Source: Motiliproteus coralliicola (GTDB lineage: Bacteria; Pseudomonadota; Gammaproteobacteria; Pseudomonadales; Balneatricaceae). From it: a DNA stretch of 64,000 nt. Both the position numbers and the translations under genes were made by a program. The DNA lies in the NCBI RefSeq assembly GCF_003345655.1, contig NZ_QQOH01000006.1, positions 124,001-188,000 on the forward strand, in the 5' to 3' direction. The notes under the pieces were generated by a model that did no database searches, had not been told where the DNA came from, and saw only the letters and a list, made by a program, of their open reading frames with translations. This document shows, piece after piece, positions 21,266 through 30,440 of this stretch. Positions within the stretch are counted from its first letter, which is position 1. Each line of letters begins with the position of its first letter.

Positions 21266-21673
21266 ATGACATTCTCAATCGATCACCCGATTCGTTGGGG
21301 CGACATGGACGCCCTGGGACACCTGAACAACACCCTCTACTTCCGCCTGTTCGAAGAAGCCCGCGTACAGTGGCTGGCCGAGATCGGTTCCGACTTTACC
21401 AACAGCGACCAGGGCCCGGTGATCGTCCACGCTGCCTGTGACTTCCTCTATCCCGTCGTTTACCCGGCCACCACCCGGGTCAGCATCACCGTGGAAGAGA
21501 TCGGTCGCAGCAGTTTCGTATTGGCCCATCATCTGAGCACCGCCCAGCAGCCTGAGCGCACCTTTGCCGAAGGCCCCTGCAAGGTGGTCTGGATTGATTA
21601 CAGACAGAACCGTTCGGTGCCGTTGCCGGATTCGATTCGCCAGAAGCTCGAGCGCTATCGCCGGGAGCAGTAA
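21266..21673 (+). CDS. Acyl-CoA thioesterase, 4HBT hotdog family
   Basis: A 135-aa hotdog-fold protein with the 4-hydroxybenzoyl-CoA thioesterase/YbgC signature near the start: RWGDMDALGHLNNTLYFRLF (catalytic Asp among residues 13-15, His19, Asn21-22). The ATG at 21266 has GAGG 12 bases upstream; a longer frame from 21059 overlaps livF and lacks support. The natural acyl-CoA substrate cannot be read from the sequence. It ends one base before the next start codon. Confidence 0.9.
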   Translation: MTFSIDHPIRWGDMDALGHLNNTLYFRLFEEARVQWLAEIGSDFTNSDQGPVIVHAACDFLYPVVYPATTRVSITVEEIGRSSFVLAHHLSTAQQPERTFAEGPCKVVWIDYRQNRSVPLPDSIRQKLERYRREQ

Positions 21674-21674
21674 C

Positions 21675-22313
21675 GTGCTGAACAAGCTATTCGGTCGCAA
21701 TCGACTGGCCCGCGCCATCGCCGATAACGACCTACCGCTGCTGCTGAAAGCGATCCGCGCCGGTGAGCCACTGGATCAGCCGTTCATTCTGAACGAGCAG
21801 GAGACAACGGCGCTGCAACACTGCTTGAGCCTGTCGCGCACCGAACTGCTCGCCAAACTACTCGAGGCGGGTATTTCCCTGCCCGACAATAATTTAGAGC
21901 AAGCCGCACTACTGACCCAGGCGATCGAATCAGGTCCTGCCGCGCTTGAATTAAGTACGCTACTGCTGCAAAGCGGAATCGACCCGAACGCCGCGGATGG
22001 CCAGGTACTGTTCGACCTATTGGAGCTGCAGGACAGCAATCGACTCAACCTGCTGCTGAACCGGTTTCTGCAGTATGGTGCTGAGTTCAATCGCCACCAA
22101 CGCAATGGCCAAAGCCTGCTGACCCAACTGCTGCAGCAGTCGCGGCCGCTAGCCGAACTACAGCTGCTTAGCGGCATGCTGATCCAGGCCGGCGCGCAAT
22201 TGCCGGAACAGCTTGACCGGCTCGACTGCAGCGACGACATTAAAGCTTTTGCCCGCCGCCAAGCCGAAGACGTTGCCATTCGACAGCGACTCTCCGGCTC
22301 ACCGCTGGGCTAA
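21675..22313 (+). CDS. Ankyrin-repeat-like protein of unknown function
   Basis: 212 aa from a GTG at 21675, with GGGAG nine bases upstream; it starts MLNKLFGRNRLARAIADNDL. The body shows degenerate helix-turn-helix units resembling ankyrin repeats, e.g. TALQHCLSLSRTELLAKLLE-AGISLPDNN, LSTLLLQSGIDPNAADGQVL and RFLQYGAEFNRHQRNGQSLL. There is no signal peptide and no enzyme motif. It sits immediately after the thioesterase gene, probably coupled. A scaffold or binding role is inference from the fold. Confidence 0.75.
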   Translation: MLNKLFGRNRLARAIADNDLPLLLKAIRAGEPLDQPFILNEQETTALQHCLSLSRTELLAKLLEAGISLPDNNLEQAALLTQAIESGPAALELSTLLLQSGIDPNAADGQVLFDLLELQDSNRLNLLLNRFLQYGAEFNRHQRNGQSLLTQLLQQSRPLAELQLLSGMLIQAGAQLPEQLDRLDCSDDIKAFARRQAEDVAIRQRLSGSPLG

Positions 22314-22353
22314 CCCCCCTAACAACCCTGAAAGTGACCGCAAGGAGCCATCT

Positions 22354-23229
22354 ATGTCCACGACCCAACCCGGCATTCTGGACCCGCTTCCCAGCCAGGC
22401 ACGCTACCTGACGTTTGACCTGCTACCCGATACTGATCCCGCCTCCCTGAAACAATGTCTACAGAACCTGACACCCGACCAGAGCCTGGTCGTCGGCCTA
22501 GGCACCTCATTGATCAACTCACTGGAAGGCTATATCAGCGGCCTGAAGCCCTTCCCCAGCCTGTCCAACCAAGGCATCGACATCCCCTCAACCAACCGCG
22601 CCCTCTGGCTCTGGCTGCGCGGTGAAGATCGCGGCGAACTGCTGCATCAGCAACGCCGACTGTGCCAACAACTGGCAGACTGTTTTGAACTGACTCAAGC
22701 GGTCGACAGTTTTCTCCACGCCGACGGTCACGACCTGACCGGCTACGAAGATGGCACCGAAAACCCCGAGGGCGAAGAGGCGGTCCAGGCCGCATTCAGC
22801 CGTCAGACGAGCCTGGAAGGTTCCAGCTTCGTCGCCGTGCAGCAGTGGGTCCACGACTTCAACCGCTTCGACGCCATGAGCACCGAGCAGCAGGATGACT
22901 GCATCGGTCGTCGCCGCAGTGATAACGTCGAATTCGAAGGTTCACCCGCGTCGGCTCACGTCAAGCGCACCGCCCAGGAGAGCTTTACCCCCGAGGCCTT
23001 CGTCCTGCGTCGCTCCATGCCTTGGAGCAGCGATCAGGGTGCCGGGTTGATGTTTGTCGCCTTCGGCCACTCGCTGGCGCCTTTCGAAGCCCAACTGATT
23101 CGGATGATGGGCTTGGAAGATGGCATTACCGACGCACTGTTCAAGTTCACCCGCCCCGTTACCGGCAGCTACTACTGGTGCCCGGCATTGGAGGACGGCA
23201 AGCTGGATCTGAGCCCGCTGGAAAACTGA
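22354..23229 (+). CDS. DyP-type haem peroxidase
   Basis: Dye-decolorizing peroxidase family, haem-dependent H2O2-driven oxidation; a cytoplasmic form, since there is no Tat or Sec signal. 291 aa from the ATG at 22354 with AAGGAG upstream. The signature GxxDG is present as GYEDG (130-134, distal Asp), a likely proximal haem ligand is His202 in ASAHVKRT, and the distal Arg is in FVLRRSMPW. The C-terminal GLMFVAFGHSLAPFEAQL helix is typical. The next gene is an ABM/HmoA-like protein, a pairing suggestive of haem chemistry. Confidence 0.92.
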   Translation: MSTTQPGILDPLPSQARYLTFDLLPDTDPASLKQCLQNLTPDQSLVVGLGTSLINSLEGYISGLKPFPSLSNQGIDIPSTNRALWLWLRGEDRGELLHQQRRLCQQLADCFELTQAVDSFLHADGHDLTGYEDGTENPEGEEAVQAAFSRQTSLEGSSFVAVQQWVHDFNRFDAMSTEQQDDCIGRRRSDNVEFEGSPASAHVKRTAQESFTPEAFVLRRSMPWSSDQGAGLMFVAFGHSLAPFEAQLIRMMGLEDGITDALFKFTRPVTGSYYWCPALEDGKLDLSPLEN

Positions 23230-23261
23230 TAGCGTCCCGACGCAGAGAACAAGGAGACAAC

Positions 23262-23567
23262 ATGTATATCGCCATGAACCGGTTCCGGATCAAGCCCGGC
23301 TGCGAAGAGGATTTCGAGCAGATCTGGCGCCAGCGCGAGACGTTTCTGGATGAGGTCGACGGTTTTGTCAGTTTCAACCTGCTGCGCGGGCCGACCAACG
23401 ACGAGCAAACCCTCTACGCCAGCCATTCGGTCTGGCGTGACCGTCAAGCATTCGAGGATTGGACCCGCTCCGAGGCGTTCCGAAAGGCCCACACCCAGGC
23501 AGGCGCCTCGCGCAAGGACGTTTTCCTCGGCCCGCCCCAACTGGAATGCTTCGAGGCGATACTTTGA
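23262..23567 (+). CDS. ABM-domain protein (IsdG/HmoA-like)
   Basis: A 101-aa ferredoxin-like alpha/beta protein of the antibiotic-biosynthesis-monooxygenase superfamily, which includes haem-degrading monooxygenases. It starts MYIAMNRFRIKPGCEEDFEQ and contains GFVSFNLLRGP, LYASHSVWRDRQAFEDWTRS and AFRKAHTQA, the pattern of HmoA-like proteins, including a His in the last helix. AAGGAG precedes the ATG. Its position right after a DyP peroxidase supports a haem-related role (inference). Its stop overlaps the next start. Confidence 0.85.
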   Translation: MYIAMNRFRIKPGCEEDFEQIWRQRETFLDEVDGFVSFNLLRGPTNDEQTLYASHSVWRDRQAFEDWTRSEAFRKAHTQAGASRKDVFLGPPQLECFEAIL

Positions 23568-24277
23568 GCGATCAACACACCGATAGTCTCGCAGAGCTGA
23601 CTCCGGGCCATCCGCTTGTCGACGGCCCGGCCGATGCCGAAATTCATCTGCTGCTGGCCCATGGCGCAGGTGCCGGTATGGAACACGAATTCATGCAGGC
23701 CATCGCCGAAGGCTTGGCGGCAAAGGGCATTCGGGTAATCCGGTTTGAGTTTCCCTACATGCATCGGCGTCGGCTCGATGGTCAGAAGCGCCCGCCGGAC
23801 CGGATGCCAAAGTTGCTCGACAGCTACCAGAGCCGGTTTGAACAGCAGTTGGCGCAGTTGCCCGTCGGCAGCCGGCTGTTTGTCGGCGGCAAATCGATGG
23901 GCGGCCGAGTGGCGTCAATGCTGCCTGTGCAGCTAGTTGAGCAACAACCGGATTGCGCAACGCTGCCCGCCGGGGTGATCTGCCTCGGCTTTCCGTTCCA
24001 TCCTCCCGGCAAGCCGGAAAAGTACCGGGGTGAGCATCTGTTGCAGATTCCCTGCCCGACCCTGATCATCCAGGGTGAACGCGATACCTTCGGGACGAAG
24101 CAGGAGCTTGAAGCCTATGATCTGGGCGATCGCGTCGAGGTTAGTCTACTCCATGACGGCGACCACAGCTTCAAGCCGCGCAAGGCCTCGGGCACGACAC
24201 TGGAGCATAACCTCGAGCAAGCGATCAAGGCGATGGTGACTTTTCTCCGCCATCACTCGCAGGAAAACCATCCATAA
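23564..24277 (+). CDS. Alpha/beta hydrolase (KANL3/Tex30-like)
   Basis: A 237-aa predicted hydrolase starting at TTG 23564, which overlaps the upstream stop (TTGA) and has GAGG seven bases before it; an ATG at 23546 is an alternative. The fold shows LLLAHGAGAGMEHEFM (oxyanion loop), nucleophile elbow GGKSMGGRVA with Ser111, acid in LIIQGERDTFG and His in HDGDHSFKPRK. The substrate is unknown. It is the third gene of the peroxidase-ABM-hydrolase run. Confidence 0.87.
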   Translation: MSDQHTDSLAELTPGHPLVDGPADAEIHLLLAHGAGAGMEHEFMQAIAEGLAAKGIRVIRFEFPYMHRRRLDGQKRPPDRMPKLLDSYQSRFEQQLAQLPVGSRLFVGGKSMGGRVASMLPVQLVEQQPDCATLPAGVICLGFPFHPPGKPEKYRGEHLLQIPCPTLIIQGERDTFGTKQELEAYDLGDRVEVSLLHDGDHSFKPRKASGTTLEHNLEQAIKAMVTFLRHHSQENHP

Positions 24278-24349
24278 AAAAATTGACTCGATTGATAAAT
24301 CTATGTCTATACTGAGCCAACGACGAATTACAGAGGCGACCCGAATAAA

Positions 24350-24541
24350 ATGCGTTTGATCCTGGCTCTACTGATCCCCTGGTTGCAGTTTTTCACCATC
24401 GGTAGACCTTTTGCAGGCATCATCTGCCTGCTGTTACAGATCACCCTGATCGGCTGGATTCCTGCCGCTATCTGGTCTGTCTACGCATTGAGTCAGTACA
24501 ACACCGACAAGAAGATCGCCGATATAGTTTCCGACCGCTGA
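24350..24541 (+). CDS. Small membrane protein, YqaE/Pmp3-like
   Basis: A 63-aa hydrophobic peptide with two membrane segments (about 3-20 and 22-46), the second ending LIGWIPAAIWSVYAL, which matches the Pmp3/YqaE proteolipid pattern (LGWIPGIIHA-type). It has a charged tail NTDKKIADIVSDR. These proteins are linked to membrane potential and stress in other organisms. It is flanked by a terminator at 24574-24614. Confidence 0.75.
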   Translation: MRLILALLIPWLQFFTIGRPFAGIICLLLQITLIGWIPAAIWSVYALSQYNTDKKIADIVSDR

Positions 24542-24573
24542 GGCCCTTTGGAGCCGCCAGTGATCAGAAAGGG

Positions 24574-24614
24574 AGAACGGAGCCCTCGCTCAGCTGAGGA
24601 CTCCGTTCTTTTTT
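24574..24614 (+). terminator. Intrinsic terminator
   Basis: AGAACGGAG (24574-24582) pairs perfectly with CTCCGTTCT (24601-24609), with an inner CCTCGCTCAGCTGAGG stem-loop, followed by a run of T. It ends the transcript of the Pmp3-like gene. Confidence 0.9.
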
Positions 24615-24968
24615 ATGGGCGGTAAAAAACCTTCCCCCAGCCCTAAACTCGCACCACCCTCCGACCTATCAGCATCGAAGCTGAAGCAGCACTTGGCCTA
24701 AACGTCCGCAGACAACCTAATTGCATGGAGATGGTGTCAGATCGATAGTTCGTTGGCAGAGTGCCGGCAAACTGTCCGCTATAACTATAACTGTCCACCA
24801 GAACTGGCCGCCCAGCATTGAACGACGGCGCCATAGGCGAACGGAACGAATCTCAGGGTGAAACTTGATCAGAAAGGAGAAATCGCCGATACCTGCACGG
24901 CGGATAGGATCGAGTACAGTGTGGGGTCACCGGATCGAACGTCTCGATCGACCCGGCACCAGAACGGG
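24615..24968. other. Gene-free stretch downstream of luxS
   Basis: About 350 bp between the terminator and the 3' end of luxS. A 63-codon frame at 24643-24834 (minus) has no recognisable features, and I see no RNA gene or repeat here. Confidence 0.6.
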
Positions 24969-25481
24969 TTAGTCCTGGCCTTCTAGGAAGCTGGGATCCA
25001 ACTTGAGATCGGCGTTGGAGTTCACCCCCACACCGCGTGATTTGATATCTTCGGCGATCGACTTGGCTTCGTTGAGCGAGTGCATCTGGTAAGTGCCGCA
25101 CTGGTACTCGTTCAGTTCTGGAATCTGGTTCTGCTGCTCCACCTGCAGCACATCATCCATCGCCGCCAGCCAGGCCGCTGCAACCTTGCTCTCGTCCGGG
25201 GTACCAATCAGGCTCATATAAAAACCGGTACGGCAGCCCATCGGCGAAATATCGATAATTTCAACCTGATCCCCATTGAGGTGGTCGCGCATAAAGCCGG
25301 CGAACAGATGCTCCAGTGTATGAATCCCCTTCTCGCTCAGAATCTCCTCATTGGGACGACAGAAACGCAGGTCGAATACGGTAATGGTATCGCCACCCGG
25401 GGTGGTCATCGTCTTAGCCACCCGTACCGCCGGTGCATTCATACGGGTGTGATCGACGGTAAAGCTATCCAGCAACGGCAT
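24969..25481 (-). CDS. luxS: S-ribosylhomocysteine lyase LuxS
   Basis: Cleaves S-ribosylhomocysteine to homocysteine and DPD, the AI-2 precursor, within the activated methyl cycle. 170 aa, the family length. The metal ligands are His54 and His58 (HTLEH) and Cys128 (YQCGTY). The catalytic Cys83 ([10 protein letters not shown]) and Glu57 are present, so it should be active. GAGGAAA precedes the ATG. No pfs or lsr gene is nearby, so a role beyond the methyl cycle cannot be inferred from context. Confidence 0.97.
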   Translation of the reverse strand: MPLLDSFTVDHTRMNAPAVRVAKTMTTPGGDTITVFDLRFCRPNEEILSEKGIHTLEHLFAGFMRDHLNGDQVEIIDISPMGCRTGFYMSLIGTPDESKVAAAWLAAMDDVLQVEQQNQIPELNEYQCGTYQMHSLNEAKSIAEDIKSRGVGVNSNADLKLDPSFLEGQD

Positions 25482-25529
25482 CGTATTTCCTCGACTAGTT
25501 GTCCAACTGCGTTACGAGTTGGACTTAGA

Positions 25530-25964
25530 TTAGTTAGATTCCATCCCCAGGCGGGGGATATCAATTTTCGGGCAGCGATCCATCACCACTTCAAGCCCAT
25601 AGTCCTTTGCATGGCGGGCCGCCTGGGCATGAATCACACCCAGCTGCAGCCACAGCACCTTAGCACGGATCCGGATCGCAGCTTCGGCAATTTCGGGCAC
25701 CGCGTCGGAGCGCCTGAATACATCGACCATATCGATGCTCAGCGTGTCGGGAATATCATCCAGTTTCGCGTAAACCCGCTCCCCCAACAACTGCTCACCG
25801 CGGCATCCAGGATTGACCGGAATCACCCGATAGCCCTGGTGCTGCAGGTAGGCCATGACACGATGGCTGGCACGGTGGGGTTTAGGACTGGCCCCGACCA
25901 TGGCGATCGTCTTCACCGTGGTCAGAATATCTCGCAGATAGGAATCATCGTAGTGCTGCGCCAT
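25530..25964 (-). CDS. CoA-binding domain protein (YccU-like)
   Basis: A 144-aa Rossmann-like CoA-binding protein. The start MAQHYDDSYLRDIL at 25964 has AAGGAGG six bases upstream; the longer frame from 26003 runs into moeB. Characteristic segments are TVKTIAMVGASPKPHRASHRVM and GYRVIPVNPG, and RAKVLWLQLGVIH followed by VVMDRCPKIDIPRL. The function of the family is not settled. It lies 20 bp after moeB and 48 bp before luxS. Confidence 0.9.
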   Translation of the reverse strand: MAQHYDDSYLRDILTTVKTIAMVGASPKPHRASHRVMAYLQHQGYRVIPVNPGCRGEQLLGERVYAKLDDIPDTLSIDMVDVFRRSDAVPEIAEAAIRIRAKVLWLQLGVIHAQAARHAKDYGLEVVMDRCPKIDIPRLGMESN

Positions 25965-25984
25965 GGCCGCCTCCTTGGATGTGA

Positions 25985-26740
25985 TTATTCCGACTTGCCG
26001 CAAACCGGGCAGTCCGGATCCTTACCCAAGTTTAAACTACGCCACTCCAAATATTTGGCATCGAGCAGCAACAAACGCCCCACCAGTGAGCGACCGAAAC
26101 CGGTGATCACTTTCAGGGTTTCCAGCGCCTGGGTGGTCCCGATCATCCCGACCAAGGGTGCAATCACCCCACTGTCGGCACAGGTCAGCGCTGCATCGTC
26201 ACCGCCATCCGGGAACAGACAGCGATAACAGGGACTGTCCGGATTGCGGCTGTCGAATACATTGACCTGCCCCTCCAGCCGAATCGCCGCACCGGAAACC
26301 AACGGCGTCTGCTGCCGCACACAGGCTTCATTGATCGCAAAACGGGTCACGAAATTATCGCAACAATCGACCACCACATCGGCGGCAGCCACCTGGTCCA
26401 GTAGTTCCTGCTCTTCAAGGCGCTGATTCAGCGTGGTCACCCGAACATCCGGGTTGATCTGCAGAATTTGATCGCGAGCCGATTCGACCTTGGGGCGGCC
26501 GATATCATCCTGCCCATGGGCAATCTGACGTTGCAGATTGCTCAGATCCACCTCGTCGAAGTCGCTAAGTACCAGCTCGCCGACGCCCGCGGCAGCCAGG
26601 TAGAGCGCGACCGGCGATCCAAGACCACCGAGACCAATCACCAACACCCGCGCCGCCAACAGTTTTTCCTGACCGTCGACATCGACCTCAGGCAGCATAA
26701 TCTGCCGACTGTAACGCAACAGCTGCGAATCATTCATCAT
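25985..26740 (-). CDS. moeB: Molybdopterin-synthase adenylyltransferase MoeB (ThiF/HesA family)
   Basis: An E1-like enzyme that adenylates the C-terminus of the molybdopterin synthase small subunit. 251 aa, with nucleotide loop GLGGLGSPVALYLAAAGVG, SDFDEVDLSNLQRQ, catalytic Asp in VDCCDNFVTR, and zinc cysteines CYRC and CPVC (last residues). Length and lack of a rhodanese domain fit MoeB; ThiF is the alternative. The start is one of two tandem ATGs, with GGAGATG in the end of prmC upstream. The hemA-prfA-prmC-moeB order is conserved. Confidence 0.93.
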   Translation of the reverse strand: MMNDSQLLRYSRQIMLPEVDVDGQEKLLAARVLVIGLGGLGSPVALYLAAAGVGELVLSDFDEVDLSNLQRQIAHGQDDIGRPKVESARDQILQINPDVRVTTLNQRLEEQELLDQVAAADVVVDCCDNFVTRFAINEACVRQQTPLVSGAAIRLEGQVNVFDSRNPDSPCYRCLFPDGGDDAALTCADSGVIAPLVGMIGTTQALETLKVITGFGRSLVGRLLLLDAKYLEWRSLNLGKDPDCPVCGKSE

Positions 26741-26742
26741 GG

Positions 26743-27621
26743 TTATGCATCTCCTGTATTCGGCTCTCCCGTTGGTGGAAACTGCCCGACGGTGGCCCGC
26801 TCGTGTCCAGCCAGATCTCGGTGAGTCTCCACCTGCTGATAACCGGCCCGCCGCAATATCTCGCGCACCGGCTCACCCTGTTCGAAACCGTGCTCGAACA
26901 TCAACCAGCCACCGGGTTTGAGGCGATCGAGCGCCTGCTCGGTGATGGTCAGGATATCGGCCAAGCCCTGCTGCGCCGCCACCAGTGCACTACTGGGCTC
27001 AAAGCGGACGTCCCCCTGACTCAGGTGCGGATCTTCGGCATCAATATAGGGCGGATTACTGATAATCAGATCGAAACTTCCGCAAAGCGGTTCACACCAG
27101 CTGCCCTGAAGAACCTCGACATTATTAAGTTTCAATCGCTGCCGATTACGTTCAGCCAGCACCGCCGCCTGCGGATTGAACTCGACCGCGCTGATCTGCC
27201 AGCGCGGCTGTTCGGAAGCCAGCGCCAGCGCAATCGCACCGGTTCCGGTCCCCAGATCCGCGACTCGAACTTTGTGCTGGTCAAGCTGCTCTCCCATCGC
27301 CAGGGCTAACTCAACCAGCAGCTCGGTCTCAGGCCGAGGGATCAGGGTTGAGCTATTCACCTCCAGCGTCAGGGTCCAGAAATCACCCTGACCCAGAATA
27401 TGGGCAATCGGCTCGCCGTCGAGCCGGCGCTGCAGCAACTGTTCAAATTGCTGCTGCTGTTCGAAACTGAGCGATCGTTCCGGCCAGGTATAGAGATAGC
27501 TGCGCGGCTTATCCAGCACAGAGCAGAGCAACAGCTGCAGATCGAGCTCCGGGCTATCAGAAACGGCTTTCAATTCGCCGGCTCGCGCCAGCAGTTCGGC
27601 CAATGTGGAAACGTTGGACAC
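26743..27621 (-). CDS. prmC: Peptide chain release factor N5-glutamine methyltransferase
   Basis: Methylates the Gln of the GGQ motif in release factors RF1 and RF2. 292 aa; the N-terminal helical domain is followed by a SAM domain with ADLGTGTGAIALALA and the NPPY catalytic motif (189-192, in IISNPPYID). It starts at GTG 27621. It lies directly after prfA, whose product is its substrate, with a 15-bp gap. Confidence 0.97.
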   Translation of the reverse strand: MSNVSTLAELLARAGELKAVSDSPELDLQLLLCSVLDKPRSYLYTWPERSLSFEQQQQFEQLLQRRLDGEPIAHILGQGDFWTLTLEVNSSTLIPRPETELLVELALAMGEQLDQHKVRVADLGTGTGAIALALASEQPRWQISAVEFNPQAAVLAERNRQRLKLNNVEVLQGSWCEPLCGSFDLIISNPPYIDAEDPHLSQGDVRFEPSSALVAAQQGLADILTITEQALDRLKPGGWLMFEHGFEQGEPVREILRRAGYQQVETHRDLAGHERATVGQFPPTGEPNTGDA

Positions 27622-27636
27622 TCTGATGATCCGAGA

Positions 27637-28713
27637 TCAATCGCCCATGGCCGCCAACAGCTCGGCCTGGTGTTCCTGGATCAGCGGATTGATGACCGCG
27701 TTCACATCACCTTCCATCACCTCGGCCAGCTTGTAGAGAGTCAGGTTGATACGATGATCGGTAACCCGACCCTGAGGATAGTTGTAGGTACGGATGCGTT
27801 CGGAGCGATCGCCGCTGCCCACCAGGCTCTTGCGGGTATCGGCCTGGGCCGCAGCCTGCTGCTCCTGAATGCCGGCCAGAATCCGAGCGCTGAGCAGCGA
27901 CATCGCCTTGGCACGGTTCTTATGCTGCGAGCGCTCTTCCTGACACTCGACCACGATACCGGTCGGAATATGGGTGATTCGGATCGCCGAATCGGTCTTG
28001 TTGACGTGCTGACCACCGGCACCCGAGGCACGGAAGGTATCGACCCGCAGGTCGGCCTTGTTGATCTCCACCTCTTCGGTGGTCTCCGCCTCCGGCATGA
28101 TCGCGACGGTGCAGGCCGAGGTATGAATCCGGCCCTGGGATTCGGTTTCCGGAACCCGCTGTACCCGATGGGCGCCGGATTCGAACTTGAGCCGCGAGTA
28201 GACATCTTTACCCACGACCCGGGTGATAATCTCTTTGTAGCCGCCGTGCTCACCGGCATTTTCACTGATCACTTCGATCCGCCAGCCCTGCTGCTCGGCG
28301 TACTTGGAATACATCCGGAACAGGTCACCGGCAAAGATCGCCGCCTCGTCGCCACCGGTACCGGCACGGATCTCGAGGAAGGTGTTGTAACCGTCATTGG
28401 GGTCTTTCGGCAGCAGCAACCGCTGCAGCTCGTCCTCCAGCCCGGTCAGACGCTGCTGACCGTCGGCAATCTCCTCTTCGGCCATCTCCTTCATCTCAGG
28501 ATCGGCCAGCATATCCTCGGCCTCGGCCAGGTCCTGCTGTACCTGTTGGTACTCGCTGAAGCTCTGCACCACCGGTTCCAGCTCGGCGTATTCCTTCGAC
28601 AGGTCACGGAAACGGTTCTGATCGCTGATTACTTCGGCATCGCCAAGCAGGGCGGCCAGTTCTTCGTAGCGGTCTTTGAGGGTATCGAGCTTGGTCAGGA
28701 TTGAGGCTTTCAT
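27637..28713 (-). CDS. prfA: Peptide chain release factor 1
   Basis: Recognises UAA and UAG stop codons and triggers peptide release. 358 aa. The codon-recognition tripeptide is PET (188-190, matching PxT), and the catalytic GGQ is at 233-235 in [11 protein letters not shown]. The rest is canonical ([18 protein letters not shown]). It lies 76 bp after hemA and is cotranscribed with prmC. Confidence 0.98.
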   Translation of the reverse strand: MKASILTKLDTLKDRYEELAALLGDAEVISDQNRFRDLSKEYAELEPVVQSFSEYQQVQQDLAEAEDMLADPEMKEMAEEEIADGQQRLTGLEDELQRLLLPKDPNDGYNTFLEIRAGTGGDEAAIFAGDLFRMYSKYAEQQGWRIEVISENAGEHGGYKEIITRVVGKDVYSRLKFESGAHRVQRVPETESQGRIHTSACTVAIMPEAETTEEVEINKADLRVDTFRASGAGGQHVNKTDSAIRITHIPTGIVVECQEERSQHKNRAKAMSLLSARILAGIQEQQAAAQADTRKSLVGSGDRSERIRTYNYPQGRVTDHRINLTLYKLAEVMEGDVNAVINPLIQEHQAELLAAMGD

Positions 28714-28789
28714 GGCGATCTTCGAAGAGTGAGGGAAAGAGGCGGTAGCCTACTATAGCAGCCACCGCTCAAAGGTATCAGACCGGCGT

Positions 28790-30052
28790 CTAATCGTTGT
28801 CGACGGCCAGCTCGAACAGTTCGTGGGTCAGTTCCAGCATCTCCACCCGGCCCTGAGCCATGGCGTTTTTCATCTGCACGCTGGGGGAGTGGATCAGTTT
28901 GTTGGTCAGACCCCGGGCCAGCTGCTGCATCACCTGGGCTGCATCCTTGCCGTTCTCTAGCTGCTTGAGTGCCTTTTCCAGCTCCAGATCACGAACCGAC
29001 TCGGCCTTGGAACGTAGCGCTCGCAACGTATCGGTGGCCCCCAGGGAACGCAGCTGATGCATGAACTCACGGGCGCCCTGTTCCACCAGCGCTTCAGCTT
29101 CCTTGGCGGCGCTCTCGCGGGACTTAACGTTCTCCTCGATCACCTCGCGCAGGTCATCGACGGTGTAGAGATAAACATCCGACAGGTCACTGACCTGGGG
29201 TTCGATATCCCGCGGCACGGCAATATCGACCATAAACATCGGCTTGTGTTTACGCGCCTTCAACGCGCGCTCAACCGCCCCCTTACCCAGGATCGGCAGC
29301 GGACTGGCAGTGGAGGAGATCACGATATCGGCATTGACCAACTCGTCCGGGATATCTGACAACAGCACCGCCTTGGCCTGAAACTGCTCAGCCAACGCCT
29401 GGGCGCGCTCGAGGGTACGGTTGGCAACCACGATCTGCTTGATTCCGGCCCGGCTCAGGTGTTGAGCCACCAGATCGATCGTTTCACCGGCACCGATCAA
29501 CAGCGCATTACTTTTACTCAGGTCGGTAAATATATGCTGCGACAAACTGACCGCCGCATAGGCGACCGAAACCGGGTTCTCACCGATGGCGGTCTGAGTA
29601 CGAACTTTCTTGGCGATGGAGAAGGTGTGCTGGAACAGGCGGCCCAACTCAGCATGCAACGACTTGGCCGAACTGGCCACCGCGTAGCTGGATTTCAGCT
29701 GGCCCAGAATCTGGGGCTCACCCAACACCAGCGAGTCCAGCCCGCTAGCGACTCGCATCATATGGCGCGCAGCATCCTCATCCCAGTAGGTATAGCTACA
29801 GGATTCCAGCTCCTCAAAACTGAGACCGTGAAAACCGCCCATCCACTCCAACAACGCCCGGCTGCCCTCGAGTGGGGCCGAACAGTAGAGCTCGGTACGG
29901 TTGCAGGTCGACAGGATGGCGACCTCCTTGAGTCCAGCTTGGTCACAGGCACTAGAAAGGGCCTGTTCCATCTGCTCAGGAGCGAAAGCCACCTTTTCAC
30001 GCACCGAAACCGAAGCGGTTTTATGGTTGATACCTAACGCAAGTAACGCCAT
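28790..30052 (-). CDS. hemA: Glutamyl-tRNA reductase
   Basis: The first enzyme of C5 haem synthesis, reducing Glu-tRNA to glutamate-1-semialdehyde. 420 aa with [17 protein letters not shown], catalytic Cys50 in [11 protein letters not shown], the NADPH motif [16 protein letters not shown], and the C-terminal dimerisation helices. N-terminal basic residues used for haem-dependent proteolysis in enterics are reduced to a single Lys ([11 protein letters not shown]). It is divergent from the TPR lipoprotein gene, as in pseudomonads. Confidence 0.98.
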   Translation of the reverse strand: MALLALGINHKTASVSVREKVAFAPEQMEQALSSACDQAGLKEVAILSTCNRTELYCSAPLEGSRALLEWMGGFHGLSFEELESCSYTYWDEDAARHMMRVASGLDSLVLGEPQILGQLKSSYAVASSAKSLHAELGRLFQHTFSIAKKVRTQTAIGENPVSVAYAAVSLSQHIFTDLSKSNALLIGAGETIDLVAQHLSRAGIKQIVVANRTLERAQALAEQFQAKAVLLSDIPDELVNADIVISSTASPLPILGKGAVERALKARKHKPMFMVDIAVPRDIEPQVSDLSDVYLYTVDDLREVIEENVKSRESAAKEAEALVEQGAREFMHQLRSLGATDTLRALRSKAESVRDLELEKALKQLENGKDAAQVMQQLARGLTNKLIHSPSVQMKNAMAQGRVEMLELTHELFELAVDND

Positions 30053-30096
30053 TTGAGCGAGTTAAACTCCAACTCCCAACAAAACAGGGGCGGACA

Positions 30097-30125
30097 ATAA
30101 TACACGCTGATGATCTAGGGATTAA
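30097..30125 (-). promoter_or_regulatory. Candidate hemA promoter
   Basis: On the minus strand TTAATC (30120-30125) and TATTAT (30097-30102) are separated by 17 bp, about 45 bp upstream of hemA. The -10 is good and the -35 weak. Confidence 0.4.
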
Positions 30126-30440
30126 GTCATTCCGCGTAATTTGACCACTAATTGATATCCGCCGCAGGAATTTAACATTCACCGCAGCAATAACGCCCGA
30201 TCCGTTGTCTACATCCGAAAGAAAGCCGAATCTGTTCAGACTTCGAACGCTGACCGCGCCAATCTCTTTTCAGCGACAGCAACGGACCAGAGACGATAGG
30301 CCGTCTATTCTGAGTGTATAGTGCGGTTAGCACATTGATAAAAGTCAGGAATGCTCAATACCTGACAACATAACCCGAACACCCTTATAGTTACTACGAG
30401 CGACAGACTCGCCCAATTAGCAAAGGCATCCGCAGCCCCT
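30126..30440. other. Divergent intergenic region hemA / TPR lipoprotein
   Basis: No gene is apparent. It should carry the promoter for the rightward TPR-lolB operon: a TATAGT at 30317-30322 is a possible -10 without a matching -35. No repeat or RNA gene was recognised. Confidence 0.5.

Noticed and set aside
24643-24834. A 63-codon minus-strand frame after luxS
   Set aside because: No ribosome binding site, no domain, unlike its neighbours in composition.
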